A DNA stretch of 64,000 nt from Bacteroidota bacterium. GTDB taxonomy: Bacteria > Bacteroidota > Bacteroidia > Chitinophagales > JADIYW01. Positions 56,589 to 64,000 of the stretch are shown in pieces (position 1 is the stretch's first letter; each line of letters begins with the position of its first letter). The position numbers were made by a program, and so were the translations under genes. The notes beneath the pieces are model-generated. The model worked only from the letters and a program-made list of their open reading frames with translations, did not search any database and was not told the DNA's origin. The stretch covers positions 1 to 64,000 of the forward strand of contig JADIYW010000025.1 of the NCBI GenBank assembly GCA_016705125.1, written 5' to 3'.

Positions 56589-56921
56589 ATGATGAATAAA
56601 CAAAAACATATTCCAAATAGAGATGTACAAGATGTAATTGAACTCATTGGTGGCCGTTGGCGTGGTGCAATTTTAGCAAGTTTGTGTGATAAAGAAAAAC
56701 GTTTTAACGAATTGAAAAGAGATTTGGGAACCATTACACCACGAACTCTGACCAAAGAATTAAAATATTTGGAAATTAATAAATTGGTCATTCGAGAGGT
56801 AGATGCAGAAGGTTCAATTTCTGTTGTTTATAGTTTGACTAAACATGGTATGTCATTAGAACCCTTAATTGGTCAAATTGTGGTTTGGGGTCAAAAACAC
56901 AGAAAGGAAGTATTGGGTTAG
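56589..56921 (+). CDS. HxlR-family winged-helix transcription regulator
   Basis: The 110-residue protein contains VIELIGGRWRGAILASLCDK, FNELKRDLGTITPRTLTKEL and REVDAEGSISVVYSLTKHGM, the complete HxlR wHTH. It lacks the N-terminal Cys used by redox-sensing HypR relatives. HxlR proteins bind as dimers and often regulate a divergent oxidoreductase gene, which fits the NmrA-like gene here. Two start ATGs are adjacent (56589 and 56592). It converges on the first repeat of the cassette region. Confidence 0.9.
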   Translation: MMNKQKHIPNRDVQDVIELIGGRWRGAILASLCDKEKRFNELKRDLGTITPRTLTKELKYLEINKLVIREVDAEGSISVVYSLTKHGMSLEPLIGQIVVWGQKHRKEVLG

Positions 56922-56974
56922 TTTTTTTGTCTTTTCAATAATTACAGACGGCTTGTTAGGGTTGAAAGTAATTT

Positions 56975-57255
56975 CAGACTCCTACATAGGCGGGACAGAT
57001 AGAAAAAAAACTTCTAACAATATTCTAGTAAAAATAGTATCATTTATCGTATCTTTTTCGTGTTTTGATAAAATAAAGGGAATGGATTTTAATGCAGAAT
57101 ATGAAACTCAGCAGTCAAAAAATTAAAAACCCATAAGCATCAAAAAAAGTACAATAGCTACCCAAAACGAAAGCAAATAGGGCATCGCTTCAACAACCCT
57201 TTAAAATGAAATTTTTTTTTGGGAAAAAACACCGTTTAAACCTTATCTGTTATAC
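56975..57255 (-). repeat. Cassette-region repeat, unit D (degenerate, 281 bp)
   Basis: This is the most divergent copy of the repeat that follows each cassette gene. It keeps CAGACTCC...GGGACAG at one end, TTAAAAACCCATAAG in the middle, CGCTTCAACAACCCTTTAAAA and the end CCGTTTAAACCTTATCTGTTATAC beside the ParE stop. The inner hairpin seen in the other units is eroded here (the TTTTTGC/GCAAAA arms are replaced by an A/T run). It lies tail-to-tail between HxlR and the ParE toxin. Confidence 0.7.
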
Positions 57256-57261
57256 AAGGGT

Positions 57262-57567
57262 TTATTTTAATTTTCTTTTCTTAGGATCTTGTCTGTTTGA
57301 AAAAAATAAAAGAATTTCAACATTATTTTCATTGATTCTATAATACAAAGTACTTAATTTCAAAACAACAGCTCTTCTAACATCTTTTTTAATTTCGGAT
57401 GCTTGGAAAAGATATGGATTATTTGAAATTAGAATTAAAGTTTTCTCAAGATTAGTAGCCAAGTTTCTGAGTTCTTTTTCGGTCCAATGTTCCTCTAAAT
57501 ATTCAACAGTTTTTTGTAATTCCTTCAGCGCATTGTCAGTCCAAAGAATTTTATAACCATTTTTCAT
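57262..57567 (-). CDS. ParE/RelE-family toxin
   Basis: The 101-residue RelE/ParE-fold protein has YKILWTDNALKELQKTVEYL, NLATNLEKTLILISNNPYLF and VRRAVVLKLSTLYYRINENN followed by VEILLFFSNRQDPKK. The terminal NRQDP is the usual ParE C-terminus. It would poison gyrase or, if RelE-like, cut mRNA. Its start overlaps the antitoxin stop by 17 bp. The conserved repeat starts 6 bp past its stop codon. Confidence 0.85.
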   Translation of the reverse strand: MKNGYKILWTDNALKELQKTVEYLEEHWTEKELRNLATNLEKTLILISNNPYLFQASEIKKDVRRAVVLKLSTLYYRINENNVEILLFFSNRQDPKKRKLK

Positions 57568-57790
57568 ATAATTTTCTAGCTGTTGAATGAGGATTTAGTT
57601 TTCCAGATTCTGCATCTTTCAAACCAAGTTCAATGAATTCTTTTTCATTTTCCGAAATAGAATTCCACCAATCTTTACTTTCCTTTTTTCTTAAATCCAT
57701 AATTTTCTCAATAATTGAAGAATCTTCAATTGTAGATAACCATTGGATCAATTCCAACTTCTGATTCAAAATATTTGGATTCACATTCAT
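57551..57790 (-). CDS. Antitoxin of the ParE-type module
   Basis: The 79-residue acidic, helical protein has an N-terminal NILNQKLELIQWLSTIEDSS and a C-terminal WWNSISENEKEFIELGLKDA and SGKLNPHSTARKLYEKW, as in short antitoxins paired with ParE toxins. It precedes and overlaps its toxin. The 82 bp between this gene and repeat unit C should hold its promoter. Confidence 0.8.
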   Translation of the reverse strand: MNVNPNILNQKLELIQWLSTIEDSSIIEKIMDLRKKESKDWWNSISENEKEFIELGLKDAESGKLNPHSTARKLYEKWL

Positions 57791-57872
57791 AATAGCAAAA
57801 TTTAAAAAACAAAGTTAATAATTAATTATTGTAGTTCTAAAAAAATGCGGATTAAAAACTGTTGTAGAACGT

Positions 57873-58125
57873 CAGACTCTCGCTTTGGCGGGACAGGTTG
57901 TGAAAAAACTTCCCACAATCTTTTGTAAAAATAGTATAATTTATCATACATTTTTCGTAATTTGTTTAAAAAAAAGGGGATGAATTTTATTACAGAATAT
58001 GAAACAACGAAGGCAAAAAATTAAAAACCCATAAGTAATCCATTCCGTAGGGCCACGCTTCAACAGCCCTTTAAAACGCAATTTTTGCAGTAGCAAAATC
58101 AGGGTTTAAATGTTATATGTTATGC
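57873..58125 (-). repeat. Cassette-region repeat, unit C (253 bp)
   Basis: This full unit runs from CAGACTCTCGC to GTTATGC. It contains CACAATC, TTAAAAACCCATAAGTAATC, AGGGCnnCGCTTCAACAGCCC and the large inverted structure TTTAAAACGC...GGGTTTAAA, whose inner arms are TTTTTGC and GCAAAA. Read in the gene direction it begins TAAC, and the TAA is the stop codon of the Fic gene (58120-58122). Units B and C are the best matched pair (254 and 253 bp). Confidence 0.8.
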
Positions 58126-58737
58126 ATTGTTCTTTTCATCAATTAGCTCCAATATTAATTCTGTTAATATTTCAACATTACTCTGAATTGTTCCTTTCAT
58201 ATATCTTTCGTAAACACTTTTGTCATCAGGTGGATTTAGATTTAGTTTTAATTTCTTTTCTAAAGCCAATAACCTTAAAAATTCGCGTTGTGTTCGTCCA
58301 TTTCCTTCTCTAAAAGGATGCAAATAGTTTACGTTGTCTAAAATTTCTGCTAATTTCTTTGCTAATTCTGTCTTATTGGACTTTTTTATTTTCCGATAAT
58401 CTGAAATTAGAGTGTCGATATATTGAAAGCCAATATAAAATCTTTCACCGTTAAAAAAAGGTTTTCCATCCTTGCTTATATTTACGGTTCTAACTTGTCC
58501 TGCCCACTTATAAACATCTTGAAACAAATGATGATGAATTTTAAGCAATGTGTTAGAATCCTTAATTTTTATCGGATTTTCTAAAAATTCTTCAACTCGC
58601 TTAGTAACTTTTAAACTTTCAAACGCTAATAGAACTTTTTCGTTTTGAATGTTAGCTAAATTGTGAAGCAAACCATTTTTGTCAGTGTACTTAAAATCTG
58701 GATCTAAATAATGATAGCTATTTTCATTATTTTCCAT
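58120..58737 (-). CDS. Fic-domain AMP-transferase toxin
   Basis: The 205-residue protein has the intact Fic motif LHPFREGNGRTQREF (His140 to Arg148), preceded by the flap region around GERFYIGFQYID, and WAGQVRTVNISKDGKPFF upstream as in VbhT-like Fic proteins. It would attach AMP to a target such as gyrase or topoisomerase IV. Its start overlaps the antitoxin stop by 11 bp. The stop codon TAA is part of the conserved repeat sequence. Confidence 0.9.
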   Translation of the reverse strand: MENNENSYHYLDPDFKYTDKNGLLHNLANIQNEKVLLAFESLKVTKRVEEFLENPIKIKDSNTLLKIHHHLFQDVYKWAGQVRTVNISKDGKPFFNGERFYIGFQYIDTLISDYRKIKKSNKTELAKKLAEILDNVNYLHPFREGNGRTQREFLRLLALEKKLKLNLNPPDDKSVYERYMKGTIQSNVEILTELILELIDEKNNA

Positions 58738-58948
58738 AAATGGCGTATAGCTTTGTCAACAAGTCATTTTCTGATAATATACCTGTTTTCCAATCAACAT
58801 AAAGTTGTACTAATTCTTTTGTCGGTTCAAATCCCTCAAACATATTTGTTCCAATTGCATTAGCCGTGTTTTCCAAACTTTTAAGGTCAGAAAATTTAAC
58901 TCCCATTAAAGTGAGATTTTTACGGTCTATATCTATTGTTTTATACAT
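58727..58948 (-). CDS. Fic antitoxin (VbhA-like)
   Basis: The 73-residue protein contains TNMFEG, which fits the class I Fic inhibitory motif (S/T)xxxE(G/N) whose Glu blocks the ATP site of the toxin. After that it has the helical TKELVQLYVDWKTGILSEND segment typical of VbhA domains. It precedes the Fic toxin and overlaps it by 11 bp. The promoter probably lies in 58949-59042. Confidence 0.8.
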   Translation of the reverse strand: MYKTIDIDRKNLTLMGVKFSDLKSLENTANAIGTNMFEGFEPTKELVQLYVDWKTGILSENDLLTKLYAIYGK

Positions 58949-59042
58949 CTCTATGAATTTAAATACATTAACAAAATTACGAAAAAAATTTTAAAAATAG
59001 GTCGTTTTTTTCTTCGCTTCTCAATTAGATTAGTGCATAAAG

Positions 59043-59296
59043 CAGACTCCCGCTTTTTCGGGACAAGATGTGAAAAAACTTCCCACAATCATGCATAAAA
59101 ATAAGCATAAATTTGGACTATTATGCGTATCTGTCTAAAAAAAGAATACTGCATTTTATACCCCAGTTTGCCACATAGCCGGCAAAACATTAAAAACCCA
59201 TAAGTAATCCATTCCAAATAGGGCTTCAATTCAACAGCCCTTTAAAACGCAATTTTTGAAGTAGCAAAATCAGCGTTTAAACCTTATATGTTAGCA
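59043..59296 (-). repeat. Cassette-region repeat, unit B (254 bp)
   Basis: This copy runs from CAGACTCCCGC through CACAATC, TTAAAAACCCATAAGTAATCC and AGGGCTTCAATTCAACAGCCCT (a local hairpin AGGGCT/AGCCCT) to TTTAAAACGC, TAGCAAAATCAGCGTTTAAAC and GTTAGCA. It lies 13 bp past the stop of the 189-residue gene. The 94 bp to the Fic antitoxin start are not repeated. Confidence 0.8.
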
Positions 59297-59309
59297 GTAG
59301 TGGTTATAT

Positions 59310-59879
59310 TCACATTTCCAATTCTATTTCCCATTCTTCAACTTTTTCATTGTCTAAAAACCATTGTGTTGCTCTGTCAATGGCATATTCTTGATTAGTT
59401 ACTTTGTCTCCTGAAAACTGTAAATTGTTAGCCCATATAACAAATACTGTTTCCCAAAATGTCGCACCAAAAGTTATACATTCTTTAAATAGATTATTTG
59501 TCGAAGAAAGTTTTTCTATTTGGTCAAATGCTATTCTATAAGCAAAGTCTTTCAAACAATTCGTGAAATCTTCTCCATCAATGTCAAAATTTATTTCCCA
59601 CTTTTCAAAGTTGTCAAAATGTCGAAAATTATCTAAATCAATAGTTTTGCATAGATACTGTGCAACCCTTTTACTCATTGGGTCTAAATTCTGTGACCTT
59701 TTTTTATGATTTGCAAATACGCAAAAAGCTTCGAAAAACAGATTTGGATTCTCTCTTATAAAGTCAATGTGGTATGTCTTTAACTGATTATTAAGTAGGT
59801 CAAAGTCCAGCGTCCCATTAACAAAGTAATAAGTAAAAAACCTTATGTCTGCTTTTGATTTTAAGTCAAGTGAATTCAT
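59310..59879 (-). CDS. Hypothetical 189-residue protein in a cassette position
   Basis: A soluble, mostly helical protein with no signal peptide. It contains LKSKADIRFFTYYFVNGTLD, FANHKKRSQNLDPMSKRVAQ and an acidic C-terminus (TQWFLDNEKVEEWEIELEM). No family is recognised. Being a lone gene between two repeat units, it resembles the orphan hypothetical genes that fill integron cassettes. Confidence 0.6.
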   Translation of the reverse strand: MNSLDLKSKADIRFFTYYFVNGTLDFDLLNNQLKTYHIDFIRENPNLFFEAFCVFANHKKRSQNLDPMSKRVAQYLCKTIDLDNFRHFDNFEKWEINFDIDGEDFTNCLKDFAYRIAFDQIEKLSSTNNLFKECITFGATFWETVFVIWANNLQFSGDKVTNQEYAIDRATQWFLDNEKVEEWEIELEM

Positions 59880-60065
59880 TTTTGTTCTTTCGTTTGCGGT
59901 TTGCTACCATTCTGACTAACGTTTTTATAATTTATTGTATTTCAATTAGTTGTAATTTTTAAATCTTCATCAGTGAGTGCGAATTTAGTAATTTGTTTTT
60001 GAATTCTTTTTACAATTCCTAATTTTCTTTTTTTTGAAATTCCAGGTTTTTTATAAATAAAATTT

Positions 60066-60165
60066 AATTACCCATACCCTCCACAAATTGAGCCACCCTT
60101 CAACAACCCTTTTAAACGCAATTTTTGCTGTAGCAAAATCAGCGTTTAAACCTTATATGTTAACT
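60066..60165 (-). repeat. Cassette-region repeat, unit A (100 bp core only)
   Basis: Only the core is kept: ACCCATACC, CCTTCAACAACCC, TTTAAACGCAATTTTTGC, TAGCAAAATCAGCGTTTAAAC and GTTAACT. The arms GCGTTTAAA and TTTAAACGC are perfectly complementary. The stop TAA of the 312-residue gene (60160-60162) lies inside GTTAAC. The outer 150 bp seen in units B-D is replaced by unrelated sequence, so 59880-60065 shows nothing further. Confidence 0.8.
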
Positions 60166-61098
60166 GCCGTATTTCTTTCCCAAGTCATTTGTCAAGTTGC
60201 TAAATACATAATCGTGTTCCTGTCTAATACCAAGTTCTTCCATTGGTTGCCAATACCATCTTGGTGTCAAAACCGAAGTGTAGGTTGTCACGCGCGTCAA
60301 TTTACAACTAGGGTCGTCAACTTTGTCAAAATAGTAAATGGCTTGTTTAAAGCCAAGCCAATTACGTCCGATTAAATTATAGTCAGTTACGTCCATTTTT
60401 AAAATTTTTCCTCTTTCAAGTTCTGTAATTTTTTCAACAATTGTCCCGCCACCAAAGTCGGCATTACTGAAATTGCCGCCTTTAAAATAACAAGTCCTAA
60501 TACCGCCAACTTCTTCTTTTTCTAACACGCATTTTGTCGGAACAGGTAAGTCAAAGCTCATTAAGAAGGGCTTTTCAGCGTCTAATGTGTCAACTGATTT
60601 AATAGCATCATAAACTTGTTCTGGGGTATAATTGAAAACTTGCTCTGTTCTTACTTCAATAATTTCCTCTTTGTCCTTTTTGAGAAAATGCTCTGTCGGT
60701 GCTGCAATTAAAAACGGAATAAGAGGTAAAATTAAAACAGAAAGTCTATTTGTGCCTTTGATTTGTTTATACCTTTTGACTAAATGAGAAATTACATAAC
60801 CAAGAAAAATGAAAGGTGTAACTAATGCCAATGCCATTACGATACAAATTAGTCCAGACAAACCTGGAATAACAAGGCATATCAGTATAATGGCTGCGGA
60901 AATTAATGCAGCCCTAAGGATGTATTTTTTATTTGGCATTGACCCAATTGAAACGCCTAAAACAATTGGCAGAAGAACAAACAATACCCAACTATAGTCA
61001 ACAAGTCCAAGAAATAGAAATGCTATGCCTGTCCCGAGAAAAATTAGCGTCAGTATGATTGAAAGTTGGAAGCTTCTGTCTTTTAGTATTTCTTTCAT
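60160..61098 (-). CDS. Membrane protein with C-terminal SRPBCC-like domain
   Basis: The 312-residue protein's first half has five hydrophobic helices (for example LSIILTLIFLGTGIAFLFLG and ISAAIILICLVIPGLSGLIC). The second half, from about residue 155, is soluble and looks like a polyketide-cyclase/SRPBCC-type fold: EVRTEQVFNYTPEQVYDAIK, RTCYFKGGNFSNADFGGGTI and TEYTS-like TRVTTYTSVLTPRWYW. Such domains bind hydrophobic ligands. The combination is not a named family that I recognise. The gene occupies the last cassette position, and its stop is embedded in the repeat. Confidence 0.6.
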   Translation of the reverse strand: MKEILKDRSFQLSIILTLIFLGTGIAFLFLGLVDYSWVLFVLLPIVLGVSIGSMPNKKYILRAALISAAIILICLVIPGLSGLICIVMALALVTPFIFLGYVISHLVKRYKQIKGTNRLSVLILPLIPFLIAAPTEHFLKKDKEEIIEVRTEQVFNYTPEQVYDAIKSVDTLDAEKPFLMSFDLPVPTKCVLEKEEVGGIRTCYFKGGNFSNADFGGGTIVEKITELERGKILKMDVTDYNLIGRNWLGFKQAIYYFDKVDDPSCKLTRVTTYTSVLTPRWYWQPMEELGIRQEHDYVFSNLTNDLGKKYGS

Positions 61099-61309
61099 TG
61101 TCTATTTTGTTGTCTGTTGTGTCGTTCTTTAATATGGCAGGTAACTTGTCTACATGCGCTAAGTCGTAACACACATACATCCTACTGTTGGTGCGATATG
61201 TGTAATTAGGTAGCTTTTTGTTTTTAAAACAAATCTATCCATTTTTTCTTTATAAATATATCAATTAAAGACAAATTTCCAAAAACCTCTCATTTCCCAT
61301 TTCTCTCTT

Positions 61310-61425
61310 CCCCGCGTGAGGGATTGGAGCGGTATCCTTTTTTTTTGTCATGCATTTTGAGTTGGGCAAAAAAGATACAAGCGCAAAGCCCGACCGCTGC
61401 TTTTTGGAGCAGTGGGCACGCCCAA
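61310..61425. repeat. Candidate dispersed intergenic inverted-repeat element
   Basis: In the 368 bp gap downstream of prfA there is GAGCGGTATCCTTTTTT, then AAAAAAGATACAAGCGC about 30 bp on, which are near-complementary. The GC-rich hairpin CCGCTGC...GCAGTGG and GGGCACGCCC follow. This resembles a short element often seen between genes in Bacteroidota genomes (recalled, not checked). Only one copy is in the window. The rest of 61099-61466 shows no gene. Confidence 0.4.
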
Positions 61426-61466
61426 ATGAAATAAAAAATGGATTTATTTTTTAATCACAATTAGTC

Positions 61467-62537
61467 TTAAATGCCGCCTTCTTTCATTTTTTCGGCGTTT
61501 TCTTCAAATATCAATTTGTCGATTATTTCTTGTATGTCGCCGTTCATGATGGCATCTAAATTGTACATGGTGAGGTTGATGCGGTGGTCGGTTACTCGCC
61601 CTTGCGGGTAATTGTAGGTTCTGATTTTGGCGCTTCTGTCGCCTGAAGAAACCATTGTTTTTCGTTTGGATGCAATCGCCTCATTGTGCACTGCTAATGC
61701 TTTTTCGTATATTCTACTGCGCAATACTTTCATCGCACTTTCGAAGTTTTGTATTTGCGAGCGGCCATCCTGGCACTCTACTACGGTATTGGTAGGTATA
61801 TGCGTAACCCGCACTGCCGACTCGGTTCGGTTTACGTGCTGTCCGCCCGCGCCACTTGCTCTGAACACATCGCGGCGGATATCGCCCATATTGATGTCTA
61901 CATCCACTTCTTCGGCTTCGGGCAATACGGCTACGGTGGCGGCACTTGTATGCACGCGCCCCTGCGATTCGGTGTCGGGTACGCGCTGCACTCGGTGTAC
62001 ACCCGATTCGTACTTCAATACACCATATACTCCATCGCCTTCTACTTCAATTACTACTTCTTTGAATCCGCCGGCAGAGCCCAATGTTTGGTTCATAACG
62101 GTGGTTCGCCAGCCTTTTACTTCGCAATATTTCATGTACATTCGGTACAAATCGCCCGCAAATATGCTCGCTTCGTCGCCGCCTGTGCCGCCTCTTATTT
62201 CCAAAATGGCGTTTTTGTCGTCTTCTGGGTCTTTGGGAATGAGCAATTTTCTGATTTCCTCTTCCAATGGCTCCAGCTGTGCTTCGGTTTCGTCCAATTC
62301 CATTTTTGCAAGCTCCCTCATTTCGGGGTCTTTTTCGGTATTTAGGGTTTCGCGGTTGAAACTTATATTGGACAATAAATTTTTATATACTTCATACGCC
62401 TCCACAATTGGCTCTAAGTCGCGATATTCTTTATTTACTTTTTTGTAATTAGACATATCGGCCACTAAACTTGGATCGCTTAATTTTTGTTCCAAATTTT
62501 TCCACCGTATTTTAATTGATTCTAACTTATCGAGCAT
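61467..62537 (-). CDS. prfA: Peptide chain release factor 1
   Basis: The 356-residue factor has the catalytic GGQ in RASGAGGQHVNRTESAVRVT, the RF1 codon-recognition region around HRVQRVPDTESQGRVHTSA, and the normal full length. It ends translation at UAA and UAG by hydrolysing peptidyl-tRNA. A long open frame antisense to it is a shadow caused by its higher GC content. The gene is clearly richer in G and C than the cassette region to its left. Confidence 0.97.
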   Translation of the reverse strand: MLDKLESIKIRWKNLEQKLSDPSLVADMSNYKKVNKEYRDLEPIVEAYEVYKNLLSNISFNRETLNTEKDPEMRELAKMELDETEAQLEPLEEEIRKLLIPKDPEDDKNAILEIRGGTGGDEASIFAGDLYRMYMKYCEVKGWRTTVMNQTLGSAGGFKEVVIEVEGDGVYGVLKYESGVHRVQRVPDTESQGRVHTSAATVAVLPEAEEVDVDINMGDIRRDVFRASGAGGQHVNRTESAVRVTHIPTNTVVECQDGRSQIQNFESAMKVLRSRIYEKALAVHNEAIASKRKTMVSSGDRSAKIRTYNYPQGRVTDHRINLTMYNLDAIMNGDIQEIIDKLIFEENAEKMKEGGI

Positions 62538-62613
62538 AATTGTAAAATAAAATGCAAAAATACAACTATTTGCGGCTATACGTTTTGATTTTTTGTCTTT
62601 TTAGTTTAAAAAA

Positions 62614-64000
62614 TTAATATGAAATGCAAATCTCAAAGTCATCGGCAAAAATTGGGTCTTTATTGTCGAAATTGGTGATAAAAAATTGGAGATTTCCACC
62701 TTGCAATTGCGATCGGATGATTTGTTTTTCGATAAATATATAATTCCAATCGTTGGATGGGAAATTGTTTCCGAACATATCTGAAATTGCGAAATTTAGC
62801 TCTCCATTATTGGTACTATTTTCGATTTTTAGTTTTAATTCGCCCATGGTTTTGTTTTTGGAAAATACCCAACAAGAAACGCGACACAAAACGGTGTCCT
62901 TATTTTTGAACAAACTATCTATTGGCAAACTTATGTGTGCCGACTGCCCATAATTTGGAGTTATTTTATTGGATTTTCGACCTGACAGGTTGGTTTCATT
63001 TGTAACGGTTGAATTTCCCAATTCAATATTTAGGCTTGGTTTGCCATCGAATGTACATGTATAATTTTGTTGGGTCTGAAATGGAGTTTTGCTTAAAAGG
63101 AAATTAGATTTATTCCAACTGGAAGAAAAGTCAGAAGAAACTATTTCCCAACTCAATTCAAATTCCCGACTCAATAAACCTGGATTTGTATTTCGCAAGC
63201 GAATGGCTTTTAGTTCATTGTAAGTGCTATTGTATTTTATGTTTTGAATAAATGGATCTATCCACAATCCATCTAGCGCATTGGAGGGATTAAAACGGTA
63301 GGTCAATATTTTGCCATTACTGAATTTATAATCGATAAAGTATAAACCATCTCGATAAAAAAAGCATTTCAGTTTGTGCATCAAACCGCTTTTTATTTCT
63401 ATTTTAGCCCTAAGTATTGATTCGTTTGATGGGTCAATTTTTATCCAAGTATTCCATTTTTCTGAATTTGCTTTTTTATTTATTTTTTCAACTTTATTTT
63501 GTCCTTTTCTGAGCAAAACAAACTTATCTGTTATCGTATCTATTTTATAATTTTTAAAAATCTCCAATACTGTTTTTGGTTCATTATTCAAAATAAAACG
63601 ATTGTCGTAATCGCCCATATTGCCTCCGTATTTATCGTTTTGCAAATGCCATAAAATAAATTCAGGGCCATTTTCATGGGTAAAATTTTTGGCACTTTCT
63701 CCATCCATCCAGCTAGAATACGAACCAGATTGTAGGGTAGTTCGTGGTTTCCAATTCAAATTATTGGCTGGCACATAGCTCAGTTCCCAAGGGTAAAAAT
63801 CAATGGTTTTTTCTCCAATTTTTTCTCTAATTTCTATGGGCAAAACATTTCCTTGTATGTTTTGGTAGGAATAATATTTGGCCAATCCGTTGGCATTATT
63901 ATAATGAAGCATATTGTTGTTGAAATGGGTAATGCCATTTATATCCACTTTTCGGTTGGCATAATCAGGTATTTTTTGGGCATTAAGTAATAGGCTTGAA
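62614..64000 (-). CDS. C-terminal part of a large protein, function unknown (partial)
   Basis: The frame is open to the window edge: upstream of the GTG at 63948 it continues SLLLNAQKIPDYANRKV without a stop, so the start lies outside. The visible about 460 residues contain LYFIDYKFSNG-type beta-rich sequence. The final 150 residues (DTVLCRVSCWVFSKNKTMGE, GGNLQFFITNFDNKDPIFAD, DFEICISY) resemble a jelly-roll carbohydrate-binding module of the CBM4/9 type. The N-terminal part of such proteins is often a polytopic glycosyltransferase, but this is not shown here. It lies 76 bp upstream of prfA. Confidence 0.5.
   Translation of the reverse strand, partial: SSLLLNAQKIPDYANRKVDINGITHFNNNMLHYNNANGLAKYYSYQNIQGNVLPIEIREKIGEKTIDFYPWELSYVPANNLNWKPRTTLQSGSYSSWMDGESAKNFTHENGPEFILWHLQNDKYGGNMGDYDNRFILNNEPKTVLEIFKNYKIDTITDKFVLLRKGQNKVEKINKKANSEKWNTWIKIDPSNESILRAKIEIKSGLMHKLKCFFYRDGLYFIDYKFSNGKILTYRFNPSNALDGLWIDPFIQNIKYNSTYNELKAIRLRNTNPGLLSREFELSWEIVSSDFSSSWNKSNFLLSKTPFQTQQNYTCTFDGKPSLNIELGNSTVTNETNLSGRKSNKITPNYGQSAHISLPIDSLFKNKDTVLCRVSCWVFSKNKTMGELKLKIENSTNNGELNFAISDMFGNNFPSNDWNYIFIEKQIIRSQLQGGNLQFFITNFDNKDPIFADDFEICISY

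Noticed and set aside
56975..60165. CRISPR array
   Set aside because: The repeats are 100-280 bp, separated by whole genes, and no spacer-sized units or cas genes are present.
61627..62448. Long open frame of 273 codons on the plus strand inside prfA
   Set aside because: It is fully antisense to a well-supported release factor gene and its translation is Ser/Pro-rich with no recognisable motif.

Overview
The window comes from an AT-rich member of the Bacteroidota. The evidence is several proteins ending in type IX secretion (T9SS) C-terminal sorting domains, a TonB-dependent receptor with an N-terminal CarboxypepD_reg-like domain, Bacteroidota-style TAnnTTTG -7 boxes, and the enolase-DivIC pairing. 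The species cannot be named from this sequence. Most genes lie on the minus strand, and the text below describes them in that direction.

1-24.3 kb is a surface polysaccharide (O-antigen or capsule type) locus. WbpE-, WbpD- and WbpB-like enzymes plus two UDP-sugar 2-epimerases fit a route to UDP-2,3-diacetamido-2,3-dideoxy-mannuronic acid. HisH/HisF-like proteins with WbpG-type amidotransferases fit its amide or amidine modification. The locus also has three glycosyltransferases, two asparagine-synthase-type amidotransferases, a PIG-L deacetylase, WbqC, a GNAT acetyltransferase, a TylF-type methyltransferase, a Wzx-type flippase and an O-acylation (MBOAT) unit. Two paralogous membrane-anchored transglutaminase-like proteins, one lacking catalytic Cys and His, flank the second asparagine synthase. 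Several genes carry single-base frameshifts, mostly in A/T homopolymers, and the first 4.2 kb is badly broken.

24.3-33.4 kb is housekeeping: tag, an rRNA/tRNA methyltransferase, a TonB-dependent receptor, a fatty acid desaturase, a divIC/ftsB-like gene, eno, and a helix-hairpin-helix membrane protein with an OmpA-family protein.

33.6-52.6 kb holds three tandem giant genes (about 1,890, 2,230 and 1,850 residues) made of 17-22 fibronectin type III modules, each ending in a T9SS sorting domain, plus the sorting-domain stump of a fourth.

52.6-56.9 kb holds an ECF sigma factor with three tiny membrane proteins (one 47 residues long). It also has an apparent operon of an NAD(P)-binding protein, a bestrophin-type channel and an LCIB-type carbonic anhydrase, with a divergent HxlR regulator. 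The bestrophin gene has an in-frame stop and the LCIB gene a frameshift.

57-61.1 kb looks like a gene-cassette array. A ParE-type toxin-antitoxin pair, a Fic toxin-antitoxin pair, an unknown gene and a membrane/SRPBCC-like gene are each followed by the same structured 100-280 bp repeat abutting the stop codon. The layout resembles integron cassettes and attC sites, but no integrase is visible. The window ends with prfA and the C-terminal part of an unidentified large protein.
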